A stretch of DNA of 64,000 bases from Apricaphanius iberus (Eukaryota; Chordata; Actinopteri; Cyprinodontiformes; Aphaniidae): contig JAPXFQ010001662.1 of NCBI GenBank assembly GCA_028564705.1, positions 5,144,001 through 5,208,000 on the forward strand, in the 5' to 3' direction. A program made the position numbers and the translations under genes. How positions within the stretch are numbered: the stretch's first letter is position 1; each line of letters opens with the position of its first letter. Below, in pieces: positions 26,230 to 39,430 of this stretch. The notes beneath the pieces were generated by a model. The model made no database searches, was not told the DNA's origin, and saw only the letters and a program-made list of their open reading frames with translations.

Positions 26230-26446
26230 TATCTCAAGGAAATTTCAATCAAACGCAATTGGACTTGGTAATTTGTCTTGGAAGACTTTTCACCTCTTAT
26301 CCAAGAGGCTTCATCAGTTCATGCTCGCCGCTGACCAGGCTGGGACTGGTCCAACTAACTGATGAAGCCTCTTGGATAAGAGGTGAAACGTCTTCCAAGA
26401 CAAATTACCAAGTCCAGTTGCATTTGATTGAAATTTCCTTGAGATG
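26230..26446. repeat. near-perfect 90-bp inverted repeat with 37-bp loop
   Basis: The arm 26230-26319 is complementary to 26357-26446 with about three mismatches. The shared arm includes GGACTTGGTAATTTGTCTTG and CACCTCTTATCCAAGAGGCT. The loop (26320-26356) contains GACCAG-gctgg-GACTGGTCC, itself partly self-complementary. Transcribed within the osbpl10 pre-mRNA, it would form a long hairpin. The CCAAGAGGCTTCATCAG type of sequence is recurrent in vertebrate repeats; the class is not known to me with certainty. Confidence 0.85.
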
Positions 26447-26454
26447 ATCTTAAG

Positions 26455-27534
26455 GAATGTGTATTTGTACATTAAAAATAATATATATACTAAAAGTGAA
26501 AAATATAAACTTGGCAAACAGATGTGTGTATAACAGCAGAAGAGACATTCTAAAACATCTGTACACCACAGCTACATTAGAAGCATTGAGCAGTCAATGC
26601 TATTCTCCATGGTAACTGAAAAAATATTAAACGACTTTTTTAGTAAGAAGTGGGGTAGAAACACTGACAGCTCAATTTATTAAAGTTTGAATTGGGAGTC
26701 GATGGAAGAACTGCCAAAATCTGCAGCACTAACAGACACTTGTCCAGATCAGAGTGTATTATTCAAATTTCAGTATCCATCTTGACAGCAGAGCGAACAA
26801 TATCCAAAAGCAGCAGAAAAATAGACAGAGACACTTCCTCATCGGTCAATTAAAACACTCCAAGCAACACCTAATTACAGCCACTTTAATTACAGCCCTG
26901 TGAAAGATGTTATTGGTTATGATAATGTTGAGTGCGAGGATTTATGCTTGGACCAGCAGAATTGTTTGATGATACTGCATACAGCAGACTTCAAAGAGGG
27001 CACATTGAACATATATTTTCAACTAAATGGACAAACTGACAAGAACCACAATGGATGGCGGAGCAACCTGCAATTACAGTGCCCAGCCATAAAATCATCA
27101 CAGTAATGCTCCTGATAAACCCCATGAATATGCTTACTTAAATCTACACTATATTATACACTGAAAGATAGTTTGTTGTAATTACAGGTTTAACTGCATC
27201 TCTGATTGCCATTTAATAGCTTTATCTAATTTTTGCTGCAAACTCCTTTATGGTACAAGAGCAGTTCATTTTAAATTGACATGCATGACAACAAGGTTGT
27301 CATATTTTATGCACAACAGTTAGCTTTATTTGAAAAATGACGCACCAACAAAGTAAATTAATCACCCATGTGTGGCTCCTAAATAAAGCTATTAATGAAG
27401 GCACTGAAGGAATGAAAAGGTCTAATATTAAGAAAAGGGAGGATTTCAAAAATATTTATGGTATCTAAAAGGAATTACAAAAGGAAGAGATGCAGAATCC
27501 TTATAATGACTCAAAGTCGGCTCTTCCTTTAATG
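26455..27534. other. osbpl10 intron, no feature recognised
   Basis: AT-rich; nothing supported. Confidence 0.4.
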
Positions 27535-27750
27535 ACTTTGACATTAAACGCACCACAGCTTTTTCCAAATGGTTTTCCAACAGTCTTGAAGGAGTTCCCA
27601 GATATGCTCGATTAGGTTCAGGTCCGGTGACTTTGGAGGCCAGGTTATTTCACACTTTTTTGTGGAAGTACTACATCATTCCATATGTGTTAATTCATAG
27701 TATTGATGCCTTCAGTGTGAACCTACAATGTCAATAGTCATGAAAAGAAA
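27535..27750 (-). mobile_element. internally deleted Tc1-like remnant
   Basis: GGTTTTCCAACAGTCTTGAA and GGAGTTCCCAGATATGCT match the C-terminal coding end (minus strand) of a very common fish Tc1. They are joined through TTAGGTTCAGGTCCGGTGAC to a terminal piece, TTCCATATGTGTTAATTCAT. Nearly all of the coding region is missing. Confidence 0.6.
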
Positions 27751-27801
27751 GCAAACTCATTTCTCACTTGCCAAAAGAATTCGCACTGTACTGCATGTTT
27801 T

Positions 27802-27832
27802 ATATATATATATATTTATATATATGTATATA
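27802..27832. repeat. (TA)n microsatellite with interruptions
   Basis: Alternating TA run broken by TTTA and TGTA. It is followed by a purine/pyrimidine alternating stretch rich in ATGTATG and GCATG to about 27930. Confidence 0.85.
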
Positions 27833-29124
27833 TTGCATTGATGTATGTAAGAGCGCATGTATGCATGTCAAAATGTTGTGCGTGTTTTATGGATGTACGT
27901 ACAGTATGAATGGATGCAGGCATGCATAAATAAGAGCGTTGTAAATGAATAACTTGGTTAACCTTTACAACCACATTAAATTCTGATTCCTATAAAAACC
28001 CCTACAGACAGTATATGTTGAAAAAAGTGTAATTAATGACCTCCAAAATGTGCCTTGTAAAGAAAAATTTGATTAAGTTAATCAGTAGTGTTACAAATGG
28101 AAAAACTGAACAGGGATATCATTTATGTTAAATTATTTGCTCATAATTAGCTGCATTACATGTAAGTAAAAGAAAATTAATTGTGGTAACTGTACCACAG
28201 TTTAGTTTATGGAGAGAATGTATAAATAAGGAAAACAGACCAGTGAACCAATCAATCAATAGTTCCGTGTATTGTTTTTTTCTTTTATATTTAGATAAGC
28301 TAGTGGAATTGTAACTGATAAATTAGTCCTCACGTCTACTTAAAAAAAGAAAAACATCAAACATGCTAAAATTAAATGCAGAAATTGGAGAAATCCTGTA
28401 GAACCTCACGCTGACCATTAAAGGTTGTAACAGGAGGACACAAAGTGTTTTTGATGACAATAAAATTATCAATAATATGTGTAATTAATACTCAGAAAAA
28501 GGTAATGACTTACACCACATTCAAAATAATTCTAGCACTTACAGAACTCAACTGGAAACTTAACTGGGAATCCATCCTAATCACTCGTTGCACATAAATT
28601 GCTGCATTTTAATTATTTGGATACATAATGAAGGCATCCTGATGAGCTGGTTTGCTTCCTGCTGAGAGACATCTCACAGGCTCAGTGTCAAACTGAAGCT
28701 TCATTTGATTTATAGCTTAATTTTCCATCAAAGAACTCAGCCATACAAAGACTCTAAATACTATTCATCTTTGTTCTGCAATAAAACAATAGGCCCCACA
28801 GACTCACATATTAGGTGTGACAATAAAGCATCTGTGTTTGACTGGGTTAGAGCGTAATACAATCATGTTTCATTCCAGCAGGGTGTGGTGGCTTGCTCGG
28901 ATTAGCGAAATTTGATAGAAAAAAAAACAAAAAACATTATTGCTTTATGAACAAATATTCCTTTTAAATGTTTATTTACTTGATTAGATTAACACTGAAA
29001 AAATACTTCATGATTAAGTGTAAAGCTTAATTTTAACCCTGTAAAAGGTTCAAGGAGATCAGAGTAAAGCTTATTCTCATCACAAGCTGTGAAACACTTA
29101 AAGTCACTCCCTTCCACTGTGGAA
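27833..29124. other. osbpl10 intron, apparently single copy
   Basis: No repeats or exons recognised. The stretch 28600-28880 has less biased composition, but no coding or RNA signal was found. Confidence 0.4.
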
Positions 29125-29375
29125 CATCATATCCCCAGTCAAACATGGTGACAACTGTGTGCCCTGTCAAAAAAATCCTGAAGGTGAATGCTGAACCCCA
29201 GCAAGTTCATTTCTGAATGGTTCCAAGTTACAATGACATCAAAGTTGTTGTTTTTTTCTTTTATTGCCTAACTCCTAACCCAATAGACATGCTGCTTCAT
29301 GACCTTAAAAAAAACGTCCAGTTTGGCTGAATTAAAACGATTCTAGAAGGAAGGGGCTAAAATCTCTCTACAGAG
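29125..29375 (+). mobile_element. short Tc1-like transposase relic
   Basis: TCCCCAGTCAAACATGGTGA reads like the PTVKHGGG motif. After a deletion, GACATGCTGCTTCATGACCT and TTTGGCTGAATTAAAACGA read like IEMLLHDLKK..LAELKRF, the Tc1 C-terminal helix. The relic is highly eroded. Confidence 0.45.
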
Positions 29376-30517
29376 TTGGAAATGTCTGCCAGTTATCATT
29401 ACCTCATGATGGTGTCAAGACTTCACAGTAATTCTGATGCATAGCTTTTGGATATCCCCCTCCCATCAATACAAGAACTCATAATTTAAGAACAGCTTTT
29501 TGTATTTAGTCAGGTTGTCTTTGATTTTAAGATGTCTTTAACAATCAGAAATATTTTAGTGTGAACAAAGAGCACAAACAAAAATACTATTTTTAGAAGC
29601 AAATACATTTTTACAGCACTATACATATTTATTTCAATTTTATCTAATTCGATGTCTCTGCATATATCTGAAAGGTAATTTTCTTTGACTGAAAACATAT
29701 TATTCAGATATCTCACAAAGTCATCAGAACCGGAATTTACTCTATTACGTGAGCCACAGATTAGAACAAAGACTTTTCTGGATCATTTTCTCTACTTAGC
29801 TCAATTCACTGGATCATGGAGTTAATCAGGGAATGTAGGTCAAGTTATTCTGATAACCCATACAATCCATGATGTACGACACTTGCACATCAAGTAATTT
29901 ACTATAATGCCTCTAGCATGGTGGCTGCAACTAAATTGATGTCAACAAGCAAAACACAAAAAACAGAAAAGAAAAATAAATTTCAAATATTACGGTCCCT
30001 TGGACATTACTACATGCCACACTCCTCATGAAATAGGTCTTTGAATCAGTCAGAAGCGTGTTCACCTCCCAGTTTTACATATGGGTAGGTTGCTGGGTGA
30101 TCGAATTAAGTTGTGTGTTCTTCAGGCTCCAAGAAAAAAACAAAATTATGTATCAGAGCTTTGGTGAGAATTGCGGTCCTTAAAAACACATGCACACTGG
30201 GTTTGGATTTTGCGTACATTATCCTATTTATTGCAGTTTAATTCACTTTAGCAGATTATAAAATGCAGTTGCACAAGAAACACCCCTCATATGCACCCTT
30301 TAATGCTGCTGATTGGCTTAAAAATACTGATAGTAGTTTCTCATCAGTGTAACTAAAACTGATTTTGGAGGTACAGCAACTCTCAAGGAATTGTGGAAGA
30401 ATATAAATGCCTAAAATTTCATTTATTGCATTTCGTTCATTGGCTTTTTAAACCCAAAATTTACTCTCTGTTTATTCTCGGATATAAACGGCAACCTAAG
30501 TCAGGTAGAAGTCATAC
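29376..30517. other. osbpl10 intron, no feature recognised
   Basis: AT-rich sequence just downstream of exon 2 in gene orientation. Confidence 0.4.
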
Positions 30518-30693
30518 CTTTAAGTTTGTAAAGCTCCCCATTGACTGAGTGCACGATGAACATGTACGGAGCCTCGTCACTCGTGGTTACAGAGGCACCA
30601 ATAAGGGGTAGCGACCCTCGGGGCTTCTGGGTTTTCCCCTGCTCGTTGATGAAGTACTGCAGCTGGCCGAGCTCGGGATCCAACACAAAGTAC
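30518..30693 (-). CDS. osbpl10: osbpl10 exon 2: core of the PH domain
   Basis: A 176-bp exon, acceptor ttcctgcag|G and donor CTTAAAG|gtatga, phase 2 in and phase 1 out. It encodes 58 full codons: [18 protein letters not shown], then a QKPRGSLPL segment, then [21 protein letters not shown]. This is the run of beta strands of an ORP10/ORP11-type PH domain; the QKPRG motif and the YKL strand before the last helix are family hallmarks. The preceding intron is 21.0 kb (30694-51712), the longest in the window, and carries most of the mobile elements of the middle region. No frameshift or stop is seen, so the exon looks intact. Confidence 0.92.
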
Positions 30694-31584
30694 CTGCAGG
30701 AACACAGAGACAAAAACAGGAGGGAGTTAAGAGATTAATGAACCAGAGAAAAAGAGAGCCGAGAGAGAAATAAAAAACGCACCATTACTGTTATGATTGC
30801 CATAATTTTACTTTATGCTCACATTATTACATTGAAACTTTTTAATTTTCCTGATGCACAAACTTCTTTAGGTTGTGGTAGAGAGTAAACGTAAAATCAA
30901 TGAGAAGAGGAGGAAGAATATGAATGAAAGTGAGATGATGTAGAACAAGATAAATCTCACAACCTGACATTTTTTTCACCTACCATGCTAGATATTTGCA
31001 TGGATATTTTTTAAACACAGCTCCCTTGCATACATATTTTGCTTAAACCATTTCTCTGCACCTAGACATCTGCTTTCACTAAGATCGAGGTGCCATCCTG
31101 GGAGAACAATCTGGGAGGATGATCCTCTCATGTTCCTGTCTGTGATTAAGGAATTAAAATGAGCCCCGTGTAACTGAAAATCTCCCTCATTTGTCTCTTA
31201 CCTGAAGATTCAGATCTGGTAAGACATATATCATATAAGACATGAAAAGGCAGGTCTGAAAGGACGACGTTCAATAAACCGGTCTATCTCAACTGCTGAG
31301 CGATTTGTTCTAGTCGTTACAGTTCAACACAGACCACAGTGCGTAGTGGCCTGAGGTAGAAAGCCATTACGTTTGACTTGCAGTCGGTTTCAACGTCGTA
31401 CTATTTCATGCTTTATGCAAAAAGCCAAACTTTCTAACCTTTGTTGCATGGTGTGCTGTTTACGTTCAGAATATTGTTAATCGTTTTTGTTTCAAAGTGA
31501 TGATTAAGGAAAACAAGCAGCAGACATAAAGAAAGCTAAGCAGCTGAAGTCCTCCGCTGTATCCTCCCATCACTCCTCATGCAG
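30694..31584. other. osbpl10 intron 1 (3' end), no feature recognised
   Basis: Contains the polypyrimidine tract and acceptor of exon 2 at 30694-30715 (minus strand). The rest is plain intron. Confidence 0.4.
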
Positions 31585-31665
31585 ATAATTGAATTGAATA
31601 ATCCTTTATTGTCCCACGAGGGGAAATTCAGTTTTACAGTACAACCAGTCCAATCCAGGTCACTG
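31585..31665 (-). mobile_element. LINE 3'-end fragment
   Basis: AATCCTTTATTGTCCCACGA followed by GGGGAAATTCAGTTTTACAG is, on the minus strand, the conserved 3' tail of a fish LINE, ending in AATAAAGGATTATTCAATTC. Only the tail is present. Confidence 0.5.
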
Positions 31666-32349
31666 TTGGGCAATGCAGCCGCGGCGCTCCCATGCACAAT
31701 GCTATATCGGTCAAGGTAACTGGACGAATAGGCTATTTAGAGTTGCAACAAGCTGATTAGACAAGTGGCATGTAGTTGAGGGTCTAGTTTGGTTTCATTT
31801 AAATGTTGTGGTAGCGCACCAAACTGAAAATGTCCAGTGCAAAAGTGCAACCAGTCCCTCTGGTGTGCTTTTACAGCTTAGCTTGCTAAGAATGTATAAA
31901 AGGCAGTGTTTTCTTTTACCCTTACAGTAACAACTACTATTACGGCACTGGTCTAAAAAAATGTCTTTAGTGGTGGCCGGTTAGGTGGTCGTTAGTACTA
32001 CAACACCTCTTTAAAGGCTGCAAAAGACTTGTTTGACTTTGACTTGAGATATGTACTTATGTACTCCTTGTGAATGTCTGAGACTTCCCAGCCTGTGTTC
32101 AGAGGCTCCTCCATCCAATAAGACTGAGCCTGATTTTAATTTTTTCCCTCAAGAATGAGCAAACCTGATAGAGAAATATCCCGAAAGACTTCTGACTAAG
32201 AGCAAAACTTGGTCTCTACAATCATTTACACTAGCAGAAAATACAAATGCATGCCTCATTTTTCGGATGTTGTATTTGTATAAAAAATTGAAATCCTGTT
32301 CCCCAGAAGAAAATGATGGTGCCTTTTGCTGAACTGCAATTAAAGCAAG

Positions 32350-32402
32350 TAAACATCTAAAACATGCAGGATGATTTGCCTTGAGAATCACGGTCGGGGA
32401 AA
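32350..32402 (-). repeat. palindromic fish MITE (hAT-like), copy 3 fragment
   Basis: ATCTAAAACATGCAGGATGA through CACGGTCGGGGAAAC is the reverse complement of the 593-645 arm. Confidence 0.6.
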
Positions 32403-34851
32403 CACTAGTACAGACAAAATCTGGATGGATAACACAGAAGTTAAAGTTGTCTTTGCCTTCAATTCAGTCTCTTATCTTTTAACAAAAAACAGGAAAAATT
32501 CAATTTTTACATTCTACCTGTACTATGTTTTTGATGAGAACCAAATTTTGTCATTTTGTTTTATGTTGTTTTTCTTTAAATATACATGTGCCTTATTATG
32601 AGTTGAACAAATTGGAATATTAAGCCTTGGTTCCATAAGTTATTTCTTGACAGATAAACTTCAAAGTAATTCTCTAAAAGTGTTAATGTATTAGATTCTT
32701 TAAATAGACTATGTTCTTTATGGTGACAACATGGTAGAGGATTTCAAAAATAATTTAAAAGACTACATAATCAACTAAGGCATATTCTGGTTTTGTTTCC
32801 CTGACAGGAAGCAGTGGATCCTCCTGTATGAAAACTGATCCCCTCCCACAGCCTTGCTGTCTTCCATCAGCAGAGGCGCTGACTTGTGTCGACCAGAGCC
32901 AACCAGGGAACAATCTGCCTGCATCAGTTTGCATCTACCCCTCTCTGTTTCTCCCTCACGCACTGCATGTATACCACCCCGACAGAACATCATGTCCCAT
33001 CACCCTGTTGTTCAGTCAGCAGAATGGAGCCTTTTACCGTTGACCCCCCCAGGCAGTCTTGGCTTTTGCAGCTAAAGCTCACTGCAGACTTTTAACATGA
33101 TGGATGATGCCAGGGAGCAAACCTTGGGCTTGATACCGACTCTGTCATGTTAGAGAGCTGCTGACATTACCCGACCTGGAAGGCCACAGATTCAGCAAAT
33201 AGCCAAGTTTTTACTTCTAGAGGCAGATGGGAACGGGCAATATTGGAATCTCACTATATGCAATGAATTATCTCCAAACTGTAGAAAGGGACAGTGACAT
33301 ATTGATTTGAGAAAGTGTTACCACCCTTCTAAGTGCAATACAGTAATTGATATGCTGGCACAAAATACAGCTATTCTACATAATAAAATAAGGTACTCTA
33401 AACAGATTTATGAAAGCGGTGAAAAAACAAATAATGGAAATTTTAAAAAAAATTGTTAGGAGAAAGTTATCATTTTGGTGAGTGAGATGGATATATCCAC
33501 CATTTGATTGAATAAATAACTGAAAACTGAAGAACTACTGCATTGTAACTATGCCTAAAATAATTAATTGAGTAACTTCAATTCATTGACTAACCTCGAG
33601 GTTAATTTTGGTGCTTCATTTAATTTATGACTGCATCCTACTAAGTGGTTAGTTAGCTTCAAATGGACAATTTTTGTTGTCTTAAAACATGCTTTTTCTT
33701 ACTTTAGCATCCAAAATCGTCTTGTCCATCTGGGGCGTGTGAATAAAATGGCAAATATGAAGCTTTTACTATGGAGCCCACAGATAAAAGAGTTATGTAG
33801 CTCTGAGCATACTAATTCAAACACTAGTTTATGATGTGCTTTGAAACGAAGTCCCTATGTGTGACTTCATCCTTTAATATTAAAAGAAATGACATGGTTT
33901 AAAGCTTCAACGTGTCTTAACTTAAAGAATGGTGAATATCTCAGCTATGATGAGAAGCTCAAAACCAAACTGATTCATTTTACATTTGTATACCTGAAAG
34001 TGTGTGGTTCATTTAGAGACTTTAGTGAACAATACGGCATAAATTAGTCACTCTATTTGCTGTGTATATATTTCTGGATTTTTTTTTTTGGTTATTTATT
34101 ACATCCCAGAAGATGCATTGGAACTGCTAAATAATGTTATGGACTTCAAGCTAACTACTGAGTGAATCCCCAATTTTTATTTCTGGCTGCGATTTTGTAG
34201 TTCAAGAATGAAAGTGAAAAGGTCAAAATGCTCGGTTATTACATATTAACCCATACACTTCTTTACTGTACACTAGCATCTGCCAAATGCCTAGTTTCTT
34301 TTTCTTGATAATATACCAGAATATATAAAGAAAATACTTTTTGCTTGCGCAAGACTTCAAGAAAGAGGGCTTCAGTAACCTTTGCATGACTTCCATCAAC
34401 TTCCTAATGTCTAATAGTGATGTAATCAGCTTCCTTCAAGTCAAAGTATCTCTGAAAGTCAATTTCCCAAAACATCCTAATGTGAATAAACAATTTCATT
34501 TAAAACCTGAAGAATAGGATTAATTTATGCAAAGCAAATTACCAGGACTTTAAGATTCCTGGTATGATAGCTTTGATTAAAAATATTTTTTTACAGTTAT
34601 GAGAGAAATATTTAAAAGAAAAATCTGTAGCAAATTTAGCTAAATTCAGGAGTAGAATCTGAGATGGAGTATATGTGTTTTTAAAAGGGTTTAACTGGTT
34701 CTGTATGTATTTGAGTTTTTGGTATAAAGAAAAATAAATACAAATGTACATATGACTTTTTTATTTCTTTGATCAGTATTAAACAAATAACCTTATTGAA
34801 TTCCTTTCTTTCAATTCCTGAAATAAATGTATATACTTTATGATCTATACC
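32403..34851. other. osbpl10 intron 1, no feature recognised
   Basis: Overlapping frames at 32775-33095 on both strands arise from a GC-richer patch with no domain or splice support. Confidence 0.4.
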
Positions 34852-34855
34852 TTAA

Positions 34856-35762
34856 AGGGGAAGTACAGATTTTTTTGTTTTTTTAAATCAGACCTTATTT
34901 TTGGCAAATAATACATTCATTTTCTCACCCAGACAAGTTTGGAGCCATTTGGAGTCCTTTATGAGCAGTTTATATCGCGATCAGCATATATCCATAGAAT
35001 GGGAGTCAATTAGGGCAGTTTGCTGCCAGTTATAAGGCATTATCTGCCCCAAAACTCTTTTATTTAACCAATGTTTTCTTATGAATATAGTTAGCGATAT
35101 TCCCCTGTGAGTTTGGAATGTCTCCGAGGTGCTAAGGTATTAGCTTCTGGTTGTTTGACAGGCTTTTAATCCAGCCAATTCCAATTTTCACTAACCTGGC
35201 ATTTCAATGACGTCGCCGCCATCTGTCATTCCAGCTGTAGTCTACGTAGATTGAAGAAAGGGAGCCTGTGGATGCTGAACTTAGTCCAACTGGTCATACG
35301 GTTAGTGCAATTTGGAAACTCACAAACGGGAACCATGTTGATGTTTGCAGTGCCAAGTTCTGTCTAGCCGACCGCCAGAGATCACAGAGTTAAAGTCTCG
35401 CTCAGACTACAAGCAGGATGGTGCACGACAGTGACATCATTGTAAACACACAATAGTGTAGTTGTATTATTGCCACTAAATCACCCCGGAACCAAACAAA
35501 TAAGCACTTCTGAGAGGAGTCGTGCTAAGATTTAATAACAAAACATTGGTTAAATGAAGGAGTTTGGAGGCAGATAACTCCTTATTACAGGCGCCAAATC
35601 TCCTGCCCTGATTGACTCCCATTATATGGATAGACGCTCATCGCGACTAGATATAAACTTCTCCTGAACAACTATAAGTGGCTCCAAACTTTTCTGGGTG
35701 AAAAAATTTACATAATATTTGCTAAAAATAAGGTCCATGTTAAAAAAAAAAAAGTTTCACCT
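34856..35762. mobile_element. TTAA-flanked inverted-repeat element (907 bp), piggyBac/Kolobok-like, nonautonomous
   Basis: TTAA at 34852-34855 and 35763-35766 flanks long imperfect inverted arms of about 240 bp. Matching pairs, each the complement of the other, include GACCTTATTTTTGGCAAATA with the right-end ATATTTGCTAAAAATAAGGT, TAGAATGGGAGTCAATTAGG with CCTGATTGACTCCCATTATA, and TTTAACCAATGTTTTCTTAT with AACAAAACATTGGTTAAATG. The termini read AGGGGAAGTAC and the complement of TTTCACCT. No transposase is seen in the centre. TTAA duplication is typical of piggyBac and Kolobok; the sequence does not decide between them. Confidence 0.72.
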
Positions 35763-35766
35763 TTAA

Positions 35767-38084
35767 GTTTAAAGTATAGAACTGACTGTAAATTCGACTG
35801 GATTTAAAAAATGAAAATAAAGATGATTACATCACTTTGGGGCCGTTTTAATAATTTGTAAACCTAGTCTCACAGGTGTAGTTGAATGCAGCATGGGCAG
35901 CTGTTGGGATAATCCCTTCTGCTCAACAAGGGTTCCGTGAATTTAAGATTTATACAAAACAAGGAGTTTAAGATGATTTGATGCTACTAGTAGCCATTTG
36001 AACGTCAGCTGGTGTTTCTCAAGTTTCAGTGATGTTTACATTCTGTTTGACATTGTTTCAGGAAAGTAATTCAGGTTAGTGCAGAACTTGTTAAGTAACT
36101 TATTGCTGTTGATAGATGTATTCACTGACAAACTTTTGCTTCGGTCCATCTTTCTTTTCCTTCTGTAGCTGCATCAGAAACTGGTATTTTTTCCAAATAG
36201 CAGAGCTAGTGATAGTTGTGAGTCATTTCTGTTTTGTTTTAAAGTTGCAGCGTGGAAGGTTGCACCACACTCCGAGTTCTGCAAATAAACATTCTGCATG
36301 TGTTCAAGAAGAAAATAACTGGATTTGCCCAGTCCAAATGCGTCAACTGACAGTGCCGTACAAAATACAACGCTAGTTTTTTAAAGTTTCTCTGACAATC
36401 GCCTGGTCTGGTATTGGGATAGATTGGCTGTGATCAGATTTGTTAATTAATTTGAAAAAAAAAATATCAATCACTAAAATCAAGCTTTTATTTACTTAAT
36501 CAAAAACCACAGCTCGATCTGCTCACTACAAACATAACTGAAAACTAAGAGGTTGAGTTTATTTCCTTAAATTTCTTCTGTAATTCCAACTAGAAGTCAT
36601 CCACAGTGACCTGTAATGCACTAAATTCCTGAAGTTGGGCATCAAAAGATCAACCAGACACTAAAATTACCAGGACACTGCACAAACTCTATAAGTATTC
36701 TTCCTTTTATCAACAACATACTCTCACAGGAGAGCTGCATTACCTCACAGCTTTAATCAAAGAAGTGCAGTGCCGAGTGCATTTGAAAGAGGAATGATTC
36801 ATCCTCTCCATGTGCTCCTTATACTCTCGACTACTTAAGAAGGCATAGATTCAGGAGCCTCACATTCTACATGATCAAAGCCTCATTTTCATCTGATGAG
36901 ATGTTTGAAAAGAAGATTGCGAGAGCTACAAAGGTTTTATATTCTTTGATGTGCATACAAGTGATTGGACAAAACCTCACATTTCATAAATGCTAGCAGA
37001 AAACCAGATTATACATGATAAATCCTTATTAACGAGTGCAAGCCTGAAACCTGCCTAAATGTAAAATATTTTCCCTTGCTTCCTAACTCAATATCCACGC
37101 CGTCACACTGGTAAGCAGCTCTCAGCCTCCACCCACAATCAAAATGTTGCAGTCCGGGTTTTGCAGAACAATTCAGCCTCAACTACATCCAGAGTCAAAT
37201 AATCACATTAAGCCTGCAAGGATGGGGTTTGTCCTAAAACTGCACACTAGCTTACATTACAGCCACAAAACCCCTAACAAGCAAATCCCGAGTAACAGAG
37301 AACCATTGTGTTTGTGCTAAAGGAGTTAAAGCCTTGACATGAAAGCACTATATAATGATTCTGTTCTACTGCAGCTTAATAACTTTCCTTTAAAGTTTGC
37401 AACTTTATGCCAGTATTTTAGTAATAAATTAGATAGAGAAATAGTTGTCTTTTTAAAGGATTTTGGAAAATTAACTGCAACTCTGGATATTTGTACAAAA
37501 TGTCTCATTTTTATATGAAAAAAAAATAGTACAATAAAGCAAAGGTAGAAAAAAGGAACACTAAAATACCAAGCCAGAAGATGGTGATAAACAAAAAACT
37601 TTTACACCATAGCAAAGCACAGATGGAAGAAATTTCCCCATACATAATAATTTTCCAGAACAATCTGATTTATTTTCAAAATTATCAATAAATTCTCCAC
37701 AATAATTAAACTTTTCAACACTTGAATGAAGATTAGTTATAGCAACATTAAATAAAGCAAGCTAAACATGAAATAATAGGTAAACAATTTGCTTCATTTT
37801 GTTTTTATTGATAAAACATTAAGAAATAAGAATATTCAAATTTCAATTATATTGAATTTATTAGCATAAGATTTGCTAAAACATTTAATTACACCACATT
37901 TCCACCTACTTTTGTTTGGATTTCCTTTAAATATGATGGATGCCTAATTGACTTAACAGATATTTTACATAATGACAAGCAACAAGACTTTTCACAGCGG
38001 ATACAAAAAAACCCACCTGAAATGAAAGAATTGATACCCTAATGGTTTGAAACTTACAGCAGCATTTAGCTTTATTTAGTGGAA
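35767..38084. other. osbpl10 intron 1, no feature recognised
   Basis: AT-rich, short frames only. 36730-36920 is of more balanced composition but not coding. Confidence 0.4.
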
Positions 38085-38350
38085 TCCATCTTCACACAAA
38101 TGCAAAAGCTAATATCTACAGTCTTATCACTGCTTGTGGAGGTACAGCCAATCAGCACTTAGAAAAATAAATGGCACTCCTGCATTGGTTGCTTTGCAAA
38201 CACCAGCTAATAATGTGTGAAGAAGCATTGCACATGGGTATTTCATCTTCCAAAGTTGCATTTTCTTTTGAATATTTCAGATATAGTCACAGAAAATTAT
38301 GCCGATAGACAAAGTTCCAGCAAATCATTTAGTTACGTTCCACAGAAAAC
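38085..38350 (+). repeat. dispersed repeat family R, copy 1
   Basis: Shares in order with 41530-41850: a TACAGCCAATCAGC box, an AAAtAAATGG box, TTGGxTGCxTTG with AAACACCA, then TTTCAxCTTCC, GGCATTTTC and AGTTACGTTCCACAGAAAA. The two copies are diverged but collinear. Confidence 0.6.
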
Positions 38351-39339
38351 CGGTGAAAAAACAGACACAAGCAATCTATTGTGGTATTGTACACATTGAT
38401 ACTGACGACTGAAACTCAGAACTATTATATATTTTATGTTGAAAATGACATTTGATTATGCTATGTATGCACACTGTAGTAACTTTCATAAAAATGTTGC
38501 CATTATGCTACGTTTGAGTATTTGTATGTTAATTATATAGAGCTGTATCAGTTGCTTTTATGTCATTTTTTTCATTTTTATTCATCTGTGTCACTACAGG
38601 ACCCTTAGAATTTTACACTTGGGAACCAATATGAACATTATGTCAATAAAAGATAAGTAAAAACTTAGTTGTATGACAGGAAGTGTTTGGCCACCTACAA
38701 CCTTACATAAAGTGGTATTAGACTAATAATAATTGGTAATATATGCTTTAGTTAGTTGTAAAAAAAAGGCTAACCTTATAAAGTAGCTTTCTGTTGGTAT
38801 AATCTGTTCTATTTGTTTCTTCAGCTAGAATTAGCACCAACAATCTGACAGCAGTGTGCATCCAGAAGAGCGTGGTATCTATACAGATTCTGCACACAGA
38901 GACATAAATCACATACACCACACAACAGCACTTCATGCTAACAAATGTCCACCCACGCAGTGCAGAATTAGCTCCACTCAGGTCTGCTTCCCACATGACA
39001 CACACACTGTGTTTCCCTACATGATGCACTCTGAAACGTGACCAACATCCCTAATCACTCCAAATAAACCTGGGCTCATCTCCTTCATATTTCCACAATA
39101 AAATACTGCTGGCACTTTTGGATATTAGCCATTAGTAGCTTTAAACTAAAGGTTCAACACCAGGTGACCAATAGATTTTTCTGATACTGCCCTTACTCCT
39201 TAACTACATTTAGGAATGCATGCTGTGACAAACGGCATCATAAACACATACGCTTAACAACCAAACTTAAGCTGTTTAGTATATGCAGATGGATCTAAAA
39301 AAGGGCATTATTACATGGCGTCTCCATGATATTATTTAC

Positions 39340-39430
39340 CTCCAGTATTTGCAGAGGTTAGAGACCACAGCTGCCCGTGAATAGCTAAAATCTGCAAATA
39401 CTTGAGACTTCCAAAAATGCTTATAACTTC
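39340..39430 (+). repeat. dispersed repeat family R, end fragment
   Basis: CACAGCTGCCCGTGAATAGC followed by AAAATCTGCAAATACTTGAG resembles the outer portion of the family seen at 38085 and 41530. Assignment is by pattern only. Confidence 0.35.
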
